Notes: generated by a model from the letters alone, not told the origin. Shown: positions 32,421 to 45,448, counted from the stretch's first letter. The stretch: 64,000 nt of DNA from Antedon mediterranea (GCF_964355755.1 NC_092674.1:19928001-19992000); one strand, 5' to 3'. A program made the numbers and translations.

Positions 32421-32935
32421 TCTCTATTTGCTGCTTCTTCTTTTAGTTCCAAATAATATGTATTTTTATTTTTTAATCAGTTTGATTAGCAATATTGCTA
32501 AAGAAAATTTTAAAATGAAATTTTTCCCTGCTGAATAATGTCATCATTAGCCAACCAGAAGTAATTTTTAAGATTTTTTTTAAAAAGGACCTTCAGCGCG
32601 AACTAAATATCAGGTCACACTTTTTTGGCGACATGAAAAAGGGGTGTGTCACCATGAGTTGCAGGTCTATCAAGTACTACCCTTTTCCTTCCTCTTTTTG
32701 TTTTATCTTCATATGCCTTCTGTCACAATTTTCAATAATATACTAATCCTCTTTCTCTAATTATGTTCCCAATCCATTGTTTTTGCTGCTCCGCTATCCT
32801 TGCCTACTTAAACAACAATTTCAACCTTTCCTAAACTTATACCCCTTAACACCGCTGAGCTTATCCTAATTTTATGTAAATTAAATACTATAGTGAGCAG
32901 GGATAGTAAACAAACGGGTAAAGATACGCTGAGTG
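32421..32935. other. Intergenic spacer
   Basis: No gene or repeat is recognised. TC-rich sequence at about 32680-32840. Confidence 0.4.
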
Positions 32936-33134
32936 TTTTACACCGCAATCACAAGTTCATCCCTGGTGCGTCCCGGGTTGACTTGACGCTGAATACATTC
33001 CGCATCACTTACCCAGGTGGTTCAGCAACCCGGGTAACTTTTTACGTCGTTTACACTGGCCTACATTTCCACATTTTTGCGTCCCGGGTACGACTCAGGT
33101 TTATACAATTCTGGATCAATTCCGCGGTGTAAAA
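32936..33134. mobile_element. Small TIR element in the LIPT2 upstream region (candidate)
   Basis: TTTTACACCGC (32936-32946) and GCGGTGTAAAA (33124-33134) are inverted. Inside, CGTCCCGGGTTGAC, AACCCGGGTAAC and CGTCCCGGGTACGAC repeat a CCCGGG core. It is GC-richer than its neighbours and lies directly upstream of LIPT2, so it could equally include promoter or 5' UTR sequence. No target duplication was seen. Confidence 0.45.
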
Positions 33135-33290
33135 GGGGAATTAGATCCTAAATCTATGAAACCTGAAGATGCTTTGATATTACAGTATTGTAATTATGTT
33201 AATTGTAATTTCTATTGAGACTAATAAGTTAAATTAAATATACAGTAGTCAATATCTGATAATGACTTTTAAACTTTTTATTTGTTTCAG

Positions 33291-34122
33291 ATGGCTGTCA
33301 GACGCTCTCTCGTAAGTGTCTGCAACCTTGGACGAATACCCTATACAAAAGCTTTAAAAATCCAAAAAACAATTCAATCCAATATTAAAAATGGCCTAAA
33401 CCAATCAAATTCTGTACCGGTAAACACGCTATTATTATGTGAGCATAACCCTGTCTATACAATAGGTATTCGGACTAAAGACTACGATTTGAATGAAGAA
33501 GAACGCTTGCTGAAACTTGGAGCTGAATTTCTGCAAACTGATCGTGGTGGTTTGATAACATTTCATGGACCTGGGCAGCTTGTAGCATATCCTATTTTAT
33601 ACCTAGGTGACTTTAAGAAGAGTGTGCGCTGGTATATTTGTGAATTGGAAAAATGTATTATAGAGACATGCCGTAGGTTTGACATTCAAAGCGAAACATC
33701 TCCACATACTGGTGTCTGGGTGAATGATAAGAAAATAGCTGCAATAGGTCAAGTACATTGTACCTTAATGTCACAATATATATGAAGTTTATTTTTGTTA
33801 ATCCCTTATTTTTTTTTATTCAATAATTTAAGCCTTATATTTATTTTATTTTAATATTTTTTCAGGTGTACAGTGTAAACGCTTTGTAACATGTCACGGA
33901 CTAGCTCTCAATTGCAATACAGATCTTAGTTGGTTTTCCAACATTATACCCTGTGGAATTGAGGGAAAAGATGTAACATCGTTGACTATAGAATCCGGGG
34001 CAGAGGTTACAGTAGAAGATGTTATTCCAAGCTTTGTTGAATCATTTTCATTGCAATTTCAATGCGATGTCAAAGAAATTACTCTTAAAGAACTTACCAA
34101 TCAACTCAATTTTAATTTATAA
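33291..34122 (+). CDS. LIPT2: Lipoyl(octanoyl) transferase 2, mitochondrial
   Basis: Two coding exons, 33291-33747 and 33866-34122, joined in phase 1 (ATAG|GT...CAG|GTGTA), give 237 residues, close to vertebrate LIPT2. The LipB signatures are intact: CEHNPVYTIGIR, TDRGGLITFHGPGQLVAYPI, HTGVWVNDKKIAAIG with the conserved lysine, THGLALNC-like CHGLALNCNTDLSWF, and IIPCGIEGKDVTSL holding the expected catalytic cysteine. The family moves octanoyl groups from acyl carrier protein to the glycine-cleavage H protein and 2-oxoacid dehydrogenases, the first step of mitochondrial lipoate synthesis. The ATG at 33291 directly follows TTTGTTTCAG, which looks like a splice acceptor, so a non-coding first exon probably lies upstream. 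AATAAA signals occur at 34121 (overlapping the stop) and 34167. Confidence 0.93.
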
Positions 34123-34299
34123 TAAAAAAAATATATCTTTCTGCTTTTATTAATATATATTTACTTAATAAAGTACTGTAATGTGAATCTGAAAACATTT
34201 TGCCATTTTCATTTATTTATATTTATTTGTAAAGGTCACATAAATCATTAACGAGCACCTCAAAAGGATAGAACACAATCGTCAGTCCTGATGCACACC

Positions 34300-37200
34300 A
34301 GATGCCTGAAAGCAAGAGTGTGGCATACCTCCAGATGTTTCAAATTAAATGTGTAGTGCACCTCCTTATTCCTCAAGGGTGTAGCACACCACCAGATACC
34401 TCAAAGCAAGAGTTTAACACATATCCAGGTACCTCAAAGCAAGAGTGTAGCACACCTCCAGATACCTCAAAGCAAGGGTGTATAACACACTTTCAGATGC
34501 ATGGAAGCAATATGTAGTGCACTTCCAAGTTCCTCAAAGCAGGAGATTATACTGTACACACTTTATGCCTCAAAGCAAGAGAGTAGCACATCTCTAGACA
34601 CCAGGGCAATAGTTTAACACACTTTCAGATGCCTCAAAGCAAGAGAGTAGCACATCTCTAGACACCAGGGCAAGAGTTTAATACACTTTCAGATGCCTCA
34701 AAGCAAGAGTGTAGCACATCTCAAGATATCAGAGCAAGAGTTTAACACACTTTCAGATGCCTCAAAGCAAGAGAGTAGCACATCTCTAGACACCAGGGCA
34801 ATAGTTTAACACACTTTCAGATGCCTCAAAGCAAGAGTGTAGCAAATCTCTAGACACCAGAGCAAGAGTTTAACACACTTTCAGATGCCTCAAAGCAAGA
34901 GAGTAGCACATCTCTAGACACCAGGGCAATAGTTTAACCCACTTTCAGATGCCTCAAAGCAAGAGAGTAGCACAGCTGCATCTCTAGACACCAGGGCAAT
35001 AGTTTAACAAACTTTCAGATGCCTCAAAGCAAGAGTGTAGCACATCTCTAGACACCAGGGCAATAGTTTAATACACTTTCAGATGCCTCAAAGCAAGAGT
35101 GTAGCACATCTCTAGATACCAGAGCAAGAGTTTAATACATTTTCAGGTGCCTCAAAGCAAGAGTGTAGCACATCTCAAGATATCGGAGCAAGAGTTTAAC
35201 ACACTTTCAGATGCCTCAAAGCAAGAGTGTAGCACATCTCTAGACACCAGAGCAAGAGTTTAACACACTTTCAGATGCCTCAAAGCAAGAGTGTAGCACA
35301 TCTCAAGATATCAGAGCAAGAGTTTAATACACTTTCAGATGCCTCAAAGCAAGAGTGTAGCACATCTCAAGATATCGGAGCAAGAGTTTAACACACTTTC
35401 AGATGCCTTAAAGCAAGAGAATAGCACATCGCTAGATACCAGAGCAAGAGTTTAACACACTTTCAGATGCCTCAAAGCAAGAGAGTAGCACATCTCTAGA
35501 TACCAGAGCAAGAGTTTAATACACTTTCAGATGCCTCAAAGCAAGAGAGTAGCACATCTCTAGATACCAGAGCAAGAGTTTAACACACTTTCAGATGCCT
35601 GAAAGCAAGAGAGTAGCACATCTCTAGACACCAGAGCAAGAGTTTAATACACTTTCAAATGCCTTAAAGCAAGAGTGTAGCACATCTCAAAATATCAGAG
35701 CAAGAGTTTAACACACTTTCAGATGCCTGAAAGCAAGAGTGTAGCACATCTCTAGACACCAGAACAAGAGTTTCATACACTTTAAGATGCCTCACAGCAA
35801 GAGTGTAGCACATCTCTAGACACCAGAGCAAGAGTTTAACACACTTTCAGATGCCTCAAAGCAAGAGTGTAGCACATCTCAAAATATCAGAGCAAGAGTT
35901 TAATACACTTTCAGATGCCTCAAAGCAAGAGTGTAGCACATCTCAAGATATCAGAGCAAGAGTTTAACACACTTTCAGATGCCTTAAAGCAAGAGTGTAG
36001 CACATCTCTAGACACCAGAACAAGAGTTTAATACACTTTCAGATGCCTCAAAGCAAGAGTGTAGCACATCTCTAGACACCAGAGCAAGAGTTTAACACAC
36101 TTTCAGATGCCTCAAAGCAAGAGTGTAGCACATCTCAAAATATCAGAGCAAGAGTTTAATACACTTTCAGATGCCTCAAAGCAAGAGTGTAGCACATCTC
36201 AAGATATCAGAGCAAGAGTTTAACACACTTTCAGATGCCTTAAAGCAAGAGTTTAGCACATCTCTAGACACCAGAACAAGAGTTTAATACACTTTCAGAT
36301 GCCTCAAAGCAAGAGTGTAGCACATCTCTAGATACCAGAGCAATAGTTTAATACACTTTCAGATGCCTCAAAGCAAGAGAGTAGCACATCTCTAGATACC
36401 AGAGCAAGAGTTTAACACACTTTCAGATGCCTCAAAGCAAGAGTGTAGCACATCTCAAAATATCAGAGCAAGAGTTTAATACACTTTCAGATGCCTCAAA
36501 GCAAGAGTGTAGCACATCTCAAGATATCGGAGCAAGATTTTAACACACTTTCAGATGCCTTAAAGCAAGAGTGTAGCACATCTCTAGATACCAGAGCAAG
36601 AGTTTAATACACTTTCAGATGCCTTAAAGCAAGAGTGTAGCACATCTTTAGACACCAGAGCAAGAGTTTAATACACTTTCAGATGCCTTAAAGCAAGAGT
36701 GTAGCACATCTTTAGATACCAGAGCAAGAGTTTAATACATTTTCAGATGCCTCAAAGCAAGAGTGTAGCACATCTCAAGATATTGGAGCAAGAGTTTAAA
36801 ACACTTTCAGATGCCTTAAAGCAAGAGAATAGCACATCGCTAGATACCAGAGCAAGAGTTTAATACATTTTCAGATGCCTCAAAGCACGAGTGTAGCACA
36901 TCTCAAGATATCGGAGTAAGAGTTTAACACACTTTCAGATGCCTCAAAGCAAGGGTAGCACATCTCTAGACACCAGAGCAAGAGTTTAACACACTTTCAG
37001 ATGCCTCAAAGCAAGAGTGTAGCACATCTCAAGATATCAGAGCAAGAGTTTAATACACTTTCAGATGCCTCAAAGCAAGAGTGTAGCACATCTCAAGATA
37101 TCGGAGCAAGAGTTTAACACACTTTCAGATGCCTTAAAGCAAGAGAATAGCACATCGCTAGATACCAGAGCAAGAGTTTAACACACTTTCAGATGCCTCA

Positions 37201-40200
37201 AAGCAAGAGAGTAGCACATCTCTAGATACCAGAGCAAGAGTTTAATACACTTTCAGATGCCTCAAAGCAAGAGAGTAGCACATCTCTAGATACCAGAGCA
37301 AGAGTTTAACACACTTTCAGATGCCTGAAAGCAAGAGAGTAGCACATCTCTAGACACCAGAGCAAGAGTTTAATACACTTTCAAATGCCTTAAAGCAAGA
37401 GTGTAGCACATCTCAAAATATCAGAGTAAGAGTTTAACACACTTTCAGATGCCTGAAAGCAAGAGTGTAGCACATCTCTAGACACCAGAACAAGAGTTTA
37501 ATACACTTTCAGATGCCTCACAGCAACAGTGTAGCACATCTCTAGACACCAGAGCAAGAGTTTAACACACTTTAAGATGCCTCAAAGCAAGAGTGTAGCA
37601 CATCTCAAAATATCAGAGCAAGAGTTTAATACACTTTCAGATGCCTCAAAGCAAGAGTGTAGCACATCTCAAGATATCAGAGCAAGAGTTTAACACACTT
37701 TCAGATGCCTTAAAGCAAGAGTGTAGCACATCTCTAGACACCAGAACAAGAGTTTAATACACTTTCAGATGCCTCAAAGCAAGAGTGTAGCACATCTCTA
37801 GACACCAGAGCAAGAGTTTAACACACTTTCAGATGCCTCAAAGCAAGAGTGTAGCACATCTCAAAATATCAGAGCAAGAGTTTAATACATTTTCAGATGC
37901 CTCAAAGCAAGAGTGTAGCACATCTCAAGATATCAGAGCAAGAGTTTAACACACTTTCAGATGCCTTAAAGCAAGAGTGTAGCACATCTCTAGACACCAG
38001 AACAAGAGTTTAATACACTTTCAGATGCCTCAAAGCAAGAGTGTAGCACATCTCTAGACACCAGAGCAAGAGTTTAATACACTTTCAGATGCCTCAAAGC
38101 AAGAGAGTAGCACATCTCTAGATACCAGAGCAAGAGTTTAACACACTTTCAGATGCCTCAAAGCAAGAGTGTAGCACATCTCAAAATATCAGAGCAAGAG
38201 TTTAATACACTTTCAGATGCCTCAAAGCAAGAGTGTAGCACATCTCAAGATATCGGAGCAAGATTTTAACACACTTTCAGATGCCTTAAAGCAAGAGTGT
38301 AGCACATCTCTAGATACCAGAGCAAGAGTTTAATACACTTTCAGATGCCTTAAAGCAAGAGTGTAGCACATCTTTAGACACCAGAGCAAGAGTTTAATAC
38401 ACTTTCAGATGCCTTAAAGCAAGAGTGTAGCACATCTCTAGATACCAGAGCAAGAGTTTAATACATTTTCAGATGCCTCAAAGCAAGAGTGTAGCACATC
38501 TCAAGATATTGGAGCAAGAGTTTAAAACACTTTCAGATGCCTTAAAGCAAGAGAATAGCACATCGCTAGATACCAGAGCAAGAGTTTAATACACTTTCAA
38601 TGCCTTAAAGCACGAGTGTAGCACATCTCTAGATACCAGAGCAAGAGTTTAATACACTTTCAATGCCTGAAAGCAAGAGAGTAGCACATCTCTAGATACC
38701 AGAGCAAGAGTTTAATACATTTTCAGATGCCTCAAAGCAAGAGTGTAGCACATCTCAAGATATCGGAGCAAGAGTTTAACACACTTTCAGATGCCTCAAA
38801 GCAAGAGTAGCACATCTCTAGACACCAGAGCAAGAGTTTAACACACTTTCAGATGCCTCAAAGCAAGAGTGTAGCACATCTCAAGATATCAGAGCAAGAG
38901 TTTAATACACTTTCAGATGCCTCAAAGCAAGAGTGTAGCACATCTCAAGATATCGGAGCAAGAGTTTAACACACTTTCAGATGCCTTAAAGCAAGAGAAT
39001 AGCACATCGCTAGATACCAGAGCAAGAGTTTAACACACTTTCAGATGCCTCAAAGCAAGAGAGTAGCACATCTCTAGATACCAGAGCAAGAGTTTAATAC
39101 ACTTTCAGATGCCTCAAAGCAAGAGAGTAGCACATCTCTAGATACCAGAGCAAGAGTTTAACACACTTTCAGATGCCTGAAAGCAAGAGAGTAGCACATC
39201 TCTAGACACCAGAGCAAGAGTTTAATACACTTTCAAATGCCTTAAAGCAAGAGTGTAGCACATCTCAAAATATCAGAGCAAGAATTTAACACACTTTCAG
39301 ATGCCTGAAAGCAAGAGTGTAGCACATCTCTAGACACCAGAACAAGAGTTTAATACACTTTCAGATGCCTCACAGCAAGAGTGTAGCACATCTCTAGACA
39401 CCAGAGCAAGAGTTTAACACACTTTAAGATGCCTCAAAGCAAGAGTGTAGCACATCTCAAAATATCAGAGCAAGAGTTTAATACACTTTCAGATGCCTCA
39501 AAGCAAGAGTGTAGCACATCTCAAGATATCAGAGCAAGAGTTTAACACACTTTCAGATGCCTTAAAGCAAGAGTGTAGCACATCTCTAGACACCAGAACA
39601 AGAGTTTAATACACTTTCAGATGCCTCAAAGCAAGAGTGTAGCACATCTCTAGACACCAGAGCAAGAGTTTAACACACTTTCAGATGCCTCAAAGCAAGA
39701 GTGTAGCACATCTCAAAATATCAGAGCAAGAGTTTAATACACTTTCAGATGCCTCAAAGCAAGAGTGTAGCACATCTCAAGATATCAGAGCAAGAGTTTA
39801 ACACACTTTCAGATGCCTTAAAGCAAGAGTGTAGCACATCTCTAGACACCAGAACAAGAGTTTAATACACTTTCAGATGCCTCAAAGCAAGAGTGTAACA
39901 CATCTCTAGACACCAGAGCAAGAGTTTAACACACTTTCAGATGCCTCAAAGCAAGAGTGTAGCACATCTCAAAATATCAGAGCAAGAGTTTAATACACTT
40001 TCAGATGCCTCAAAGCAAGAGTGTAGCACATCTCAAGATATCGGAGCAAGAGTTTAACACACTTTCAGATGCCTTAAAGCAAGAGAATAGCACATCGCTA
40101 GATACCAGAGCAAGAGTTTAATACACTTTCAATGCCTTAAAGCACGAGTGTAGCACATCTCTAGATACCAGAGCAAGAGTTTAATACACTTTCAATGCCT

Positions 40201-43200
40201 GAAAGCAAGAGAATAGCACATCGCTAGATACCAGAGCAAGAGTTTAACACACTTTCAGATGCCTCAAAGCAAGAGAGTAGCACATCTCTAGATACCAGAG
40301 CAAGAGTTTAATACACTTTCAGATGCCTCAAAGCAAGAGAGTAGCACATCTCTAGATACCAGAGCAAGAGTTTAACACACTTTCAGATGCCTCAAAGCAA
40401 GAGTGTAGCACATCTCAAGATATCAGAGCAAGAGTTTAATACACTTTCAGATGCCTCAAAGCAAGAGTGTAGCACATCTCAAGATATCGGAGCAAGAGTT
40501 TAACACACTTTCAGATGCCTTAAAGCAAGAGAATAGCACATCGCTAGATACCAGAGCAAGAGTTTAACACACTTTCAGATGCCTCAAAGCAAGAGAGTAG
40601 CACATCTCTAGATACCAGAGCAAGAGTTTAATACACTTTCAGATGCCTCAAAGCAAGAGAGTAGCACATCTCTAGATACCAGAGCAAGAGTTTAACACAC
40701 TTTCAGATGCCTGAAAGCAAGAGAGTAGCACATCTCTAGACACCAGAGCAAGAGTTTAATACACTTTCAAATGCCTTAAAGCAAGAGTGTAGCACATCTC
40801 AAAATATCAGAGTAAGAGTTTAACACACTTTCAGATGCCTGAAAGCAAGAGTGTAGCACATCTCTAGACACCAGAACAAGAGTTTAATACACTTTCAGAT
40901 GCCTCACAGCAAGAGTGTAGCACATCTCTAGACACCAGAGCAAGAGTTTAACACACTTTAAGATGCCTCAAAGCAAGAGTGTAGCACATCTCAAAATATC
41001 AGAGCAAGAGTTTAATACACTTTCAGATGCCTCAAAGCAAGAGTGTAGCACATCTCAAGATATCAGAGCAAGAGTTTAACACACTTTCAGATGCCTTAAA
41101 GCAAGAGTGTAGCACATCTCTAGACACCAGAACAAGAGTTTAATACACTTTCAGATGCCTCAAAGCAAGAGTGTAGCACATCTCTAGACACCAGAGCAAG
41201 AGTTTAACACACTTTCAGATGCCTCAAAGCAAGAGTGTAGCACATCTCAAAATATCAGAGCAAGAGTTTAATACACTTTCAGATGCCTCAAAGCAAGAGT
41301 GTAGCACATCTCAAGATATCAGAGCAAGAGTTTAACACACTTTCAGATGCCTTAAAGCAAGAGTGTAGCACATCTCTAGACACCAGAACAAGAGTTTAAT
41401 ACACTTTCAGATGCCTCAAAGCAAGAGTGTAGCACATCTCTAGACACCAGAGCAAGAGTTTAATACACTTTCAGATGCCTCAAAGCAAGAGAGTAGCACA
41501 TCTCTAGATACCAGAGCAAGAGTTTAACACACTTTCAGATGCCTCAAAGCAAGAGTGTAGCACATCTCAAAATATCAGAGCAAGAGTTTAATACACTTTC
41601 AGATGCCTCAAAGCAAGAGTGTAGCACATCTCAAGATATCGGAGCAAGATTTTAACACACTTTCAGATGCCTTAAAGCAAGAGTGTAGCACATCTCTAGA
41701 TACCAGAGCAAGAGTTTAATACACTTTCAGATGCCTTAAAGCAAGAGTGTAGCACATCTTTAGACACCAGAGCAAGAGTTTAATACACTTTCAGATGCCT
41801 TAAAGCAAGAGTGTAGCACATCTCTAGATACCAGAGCAAGAGTTTAATACATTTTCAGATGCCTCAAAGCAAGAGTGTAGCACATCTCAAGATATTGGAG
41901 CAAGAGTTTAAAACACTTTCAGATGCCTTAAAGCAAGAGAATAGCACATCGCTAGATACCAGAGCAAGAGTTTAATACACTTTCAATGCCTTAAAGCACG
42001 AGTGTAGCACATCTCTAGATACCAGAGCAAGAGTTTAATACACTTTCAATGCCTGAAAGCAAGAGAGTAGCACATCTCTAGATACCAGAGCAAGAGTTTA
42101 ATACATTTTCAGATGCCTCAAAGCAAGAGTGTAGCACATCTCAAGATATCGGAGCAAGAGTTTAACACACTTTCAGATGCCTCAAAGCAAGAGTAGCACA
42201 TCTCTAGACACCAGAGCAAGAGTTTAACACACTTTCAGATGCCTCAAAGCAAGAGTGTAGCACATCTCAAGATATCAGAGCAAGAGTTTAATACACTTTC
42301 AGATGCCTCAAAGCAAGAGTGTAGCACATATCAAGATATCGGAGAAAGAGTTTAACACACTTTCAGATGCCTTAAAGCAAGAGAATAGCACATCGCTAGA
42401 TACCAGAGCAAGAGTTTAACACACTTTCAGATGCCTCAAAGCAAGAGAGTAGCACATCTCTAGATACCAGAGCAAGAGTTTAATACACTTTCAGATGCCT
42501 CAAAGCAAGAGAGTAGCACATCTCTAGATACCAGAGCAAGAGTTTAACACACTTTCAGATGCCTGAAAGCAAGAGAGTAGCACATCTCTAGACACCAGAG
42601 CAAGAGTTTAATACACTTTCAAATGCCTCAAAGCAAAAGTGTAGCACATCTCAAAATATCAGAGCAAGTATTTAACACACTTTCAGATGCCTGAAAGCAA
42701 GAGTGTAGCACATCTCTAGACACCAGAACAAGAGTTTAATACACTTTCAGATGCCTCACAGCAAGAGTGTAGCACATCTCTAGACACCAGATCAAGAGTT
42801 TAACACACTTTAAGATGCCTCAAAGCAAGAGTGTAGCACATCTCAAAATATCAGAGCAAGAGTTTAATACACTTTCAGATGCCTCAAAGCAAGAGTGTAG
42901 CACATCTCAAGATATCAGAGCAAGAGTTTAACACACTTTCAGATGCCTTAAAGCAAGAGTGTAGCACATCTCTAGACACCAGAACAAGAGTTTAATACAC
43001 TTTCAGATGCCTCAAAGCAAGAGTGTAGCACATCTCTAGACACCAGAGCAAGAGTTTAACACACTTTCAGATGCCTCAAAGCAAGAGTGTAGCACATCTC
43101 AAAATATCAGAGCAAGAGTTTAATACACTTTCAGATGCCTCAAAGCAAGAGTGTAGCACATCTCAAGATATCAGAGCAAGAGTTTAACACACTTTCAGAT

Positions 43201-44500
43201 GCCTTAAAGCAAGAGTGTAGCACATCTCTAGACACCAGAACAAGAGTTTAATACACTTTCAGATGCCTCAAAGCAAGAGTGTAGCACATCTCTAGACACC
43301 AGAGCAAGAGTTTAATACACTTTCAGATGCCTCAAAGCAAGAGAGTAGCACATCTCTAGATACCAGAGCAAGAGTTTAACACACTTTCAGATGCCTCAAA
43401 GCAAGAGTGTAGCACATCTCAAAATATCAGAGCAAGAGTTTAATACACTTTCAGATGCCTCAAAGCAAGAGTGTAGCACATCTCAAGATATCGGAGCAAG
43501 ATTTTAACACACTTTCAGATGCCTTAAAGCAAGAGTGTAGCACATCTCTAGATACCAGAGCAAGAGTTTAATACACTTTCAGATGCCTTAAAGCAAGAGT
43601 GTAGCACATCTTTAGACACCAGAGCAAGAGTTTAATACACTTTCAGATGCCTTAAAGCAAGAGTGTAGCACATCTCTAGATACCAGAGCAAGAGTTTAAT
43701 ACATTTTCAGATGCCTCAAAGCAAGAGTGTAGCACATCTCAAGATATTGGAGCAAGAGTTTAAAACACTTTCAGATGCCTTAAAGCAAGAGAATAGCACA
43801 TCGCTAGATACCAGAGCAAGAGTTTAATACACTTTCAATGCCTTAAAGCACGAGTGTAGCACATCTCTAGATACCAGAGCAAGAGTTTAATACACTTTCA
43901 ATGCCTGAAAGCAAGAGAGTAGCACATCTCTAGATACCAGAGCAAGAGTTTAATACATTTTCAGATGCCTCAAAGCAAGAGTGTAGCACATCTCAAGATA
44001 TCGGAGCAAGAGTTTAACACACTTTCAGATGCCTCAAAGCAAGAGTGTAGCACATCTCTAGACACCAGAGCAAGAGTTTAACACACTTTCAGATGCCTCA
44101 AAGCAAGAGTGTAGCACATCTCTAGACACCAGAGCAAGAGTTTAACACACTTTCAGATGCCTCAAAGCAAGAGTGTAGCACATCTCAAGATATCAGAGCA
44201 AGAGTTTAATACACTTTCAGATGCCTCAAAGCAAGAGTGTAGCACATCTCAAGATATCGGAGCAAGAGTTTAACACACTTTCAGATGCCTTAAAGAAAGA
44301 GAATAGCACATCGCTAGATACCAGAGCAAGAGTTTAACACACTTTCAGATGCCTCAAAGCAAGAGAGTAGCACATCTCTAGACACCAGAACAAGAGTTTA
44401 ACACACTTTCAGATGCCTCAAAGCACGAGTGTAGCACATCTCTAGATACCAGGGCAAGAGTTTAATACACTTTCAGATGCCTCAAAACAAGAATGTAGCC
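34300..44500. repeat. 10-kb hierarchical satellite: 32-bp half units, 64-bp monomers, about 1.85-kb higher-order repeat
   Basis: Roughly 155-160 tandem copies of a 64-bp monomer. Each monomer has half A (CAGATGCCTCAAAGCAAGAG then TGTAGCACATCT) and half B (CTAGACACCAGAGCAAGAGT then TTAACACACTTT); both are 32 bp and share AGAT/CxCC, GCAAGAGT and a CACA block, so the monomer is a diverged dimer. Half B comes in types (CTAGACACCAGAG, CTAGATACC, CAAGATATCAG, CAAGATATCGG, CAAAATATCAG, CTAGACACCAGAA). Their order recurs about every 1,852 bp (29 monomers). Marker CTCACAGC lies at 35791, 37517, 39369, 40903 and 42755; marker TGCCTTAAAGCACGAG at 38601, 40133, 41987 and 43839. The array begins about 180 bp after the LIPT2 stop with degenerate 32-mers and ends abruptly near 44500. 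All frames close quickly, so it is non-coding. Confidence 0.95.
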
Positions 44501-44800
44501 AACTGATAATTAGAACTTTTCCCCCCTTTTTCCATTTGTTCAATCCATCTAAATGTAACGTAGTGACTAATTAAGAACAAAAAAATAATTTAATTTCAGT
44601 GCTTTTGCAAGCTTAAATGTTATTAATGGACTAAATATATAACAAATTCATGTAGAAATATCAATGCACATACATTATATTTATTACAAAGCAATATTAA
44701 TTTTATGTGTTTTTGTTATTTCTTAAATATTACTGTGAATGTGTGCTCATTATGAACGGCCCTATATAATTGAGTAGTAGTTAAATAGCTGTGAGTGAGT
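44501..44800. other. Unique spacer after the satellite
   Basis: AT-rich sequence with no gene or repeat that I recognise. Confidence 0.4.
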
Positions 44801-44814
44801 GTGTCCCGTATTCA

Positions 44815-45015
44815 TTCTGAACGCAGGGGAATGAGCTGTTAGGAGCTCATTATGTGGAAGGGTGGCCAGTTCCTTTTCACGCCGTCTTTTTTCTCCCTAG
44901 TATTTTCAACCAGGTACTCATTTACAGCTGAGTGGACTGGGAGTTGTCAGGAATTGAACCCAGGTCTATCTGTATGACAGTCAAGTGTCCTAACCACTCG
45001 GCTATATTGCACACT
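44815..45015 (-). mobile_element. tRNA-derived SINE, first copy
   Basis: On the minus strand TAGCCGAGTGGTTAGGACAC matches the pol III A box and GGTTCAATTCC the B box, about 45 bp apart, followed by a non-tRNA body containing CCACTCAGCTGTAAATGAG, TACCTGGTTGAAAATACTAG and GGAACTGGCCACCCTTCC. The tRNA part has no intact acceptor stem as drawn from the sequence, so it is a SINE head and not a tRNA gene. Confidence 0.7.
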
Positions 45016-45355
45016 GGACTCATTTTACAAAAAATGTGTTTCACCACTCCACAATAGATTAATTTCGTGCTACAAAAGCCATCTTGCAGAGATGACAAAC
45101 AGTCGTGAGCAGCCGAGCATAAAAAACAAAAATAAAAGTGTTTCTGGGGATTTCAGGACCCTATGTTAATTACTGTAAAATGTTCTTAAATTAATGGCCT
45201 ACATCACTGTATGAAATTCATCTAAATGCAATGTTTGAACATCTCAGTTACTCTTAATTTATTGATAAGGAAAAACAGAAAAATAACATGTTAGAAACTA
45301 TGTTTTATATCAATTACAATTACATTCAATCTTAAATTATTAAATAACAAGGATT

Positions 45356-45448
45356 ACATATAATAATAATACCACATTTATATAGTGCCCTTTTCATGAG
45401 TAATCATGCTCAAAGGCGCTTTACAAGGATTATTACCCCAGTATTTTT
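45356..45448 (-). mobile_element. 3' part of a SINE split by a TIR element
   Basis: CCACATTTATATAGTGCCCT, GCTCAAAGGCGCTTTACAAG and ATTACCCCAGTATTTTT form the distal body of a SINE whose head is at 46554-46790. The two pieces join without loss if the intervening element and one GTATTTTT copy are removed, which is good evidence that they were once continuous. Confidence 0.7.

Noticed and set aside
34300-44500. CRISPR-like appearance of the long regular array
   Set aside because: There are no unique spacers: the whole 64-bp unit repeats, and the surrounding genome is eukaryotic with introns.
44930-45010. Possible tRNA gene on the minus strand (A and B boxes present)
   Set aside because: There is no complete cloverleaf or acceptor stem, and a SINE body follows the B box.
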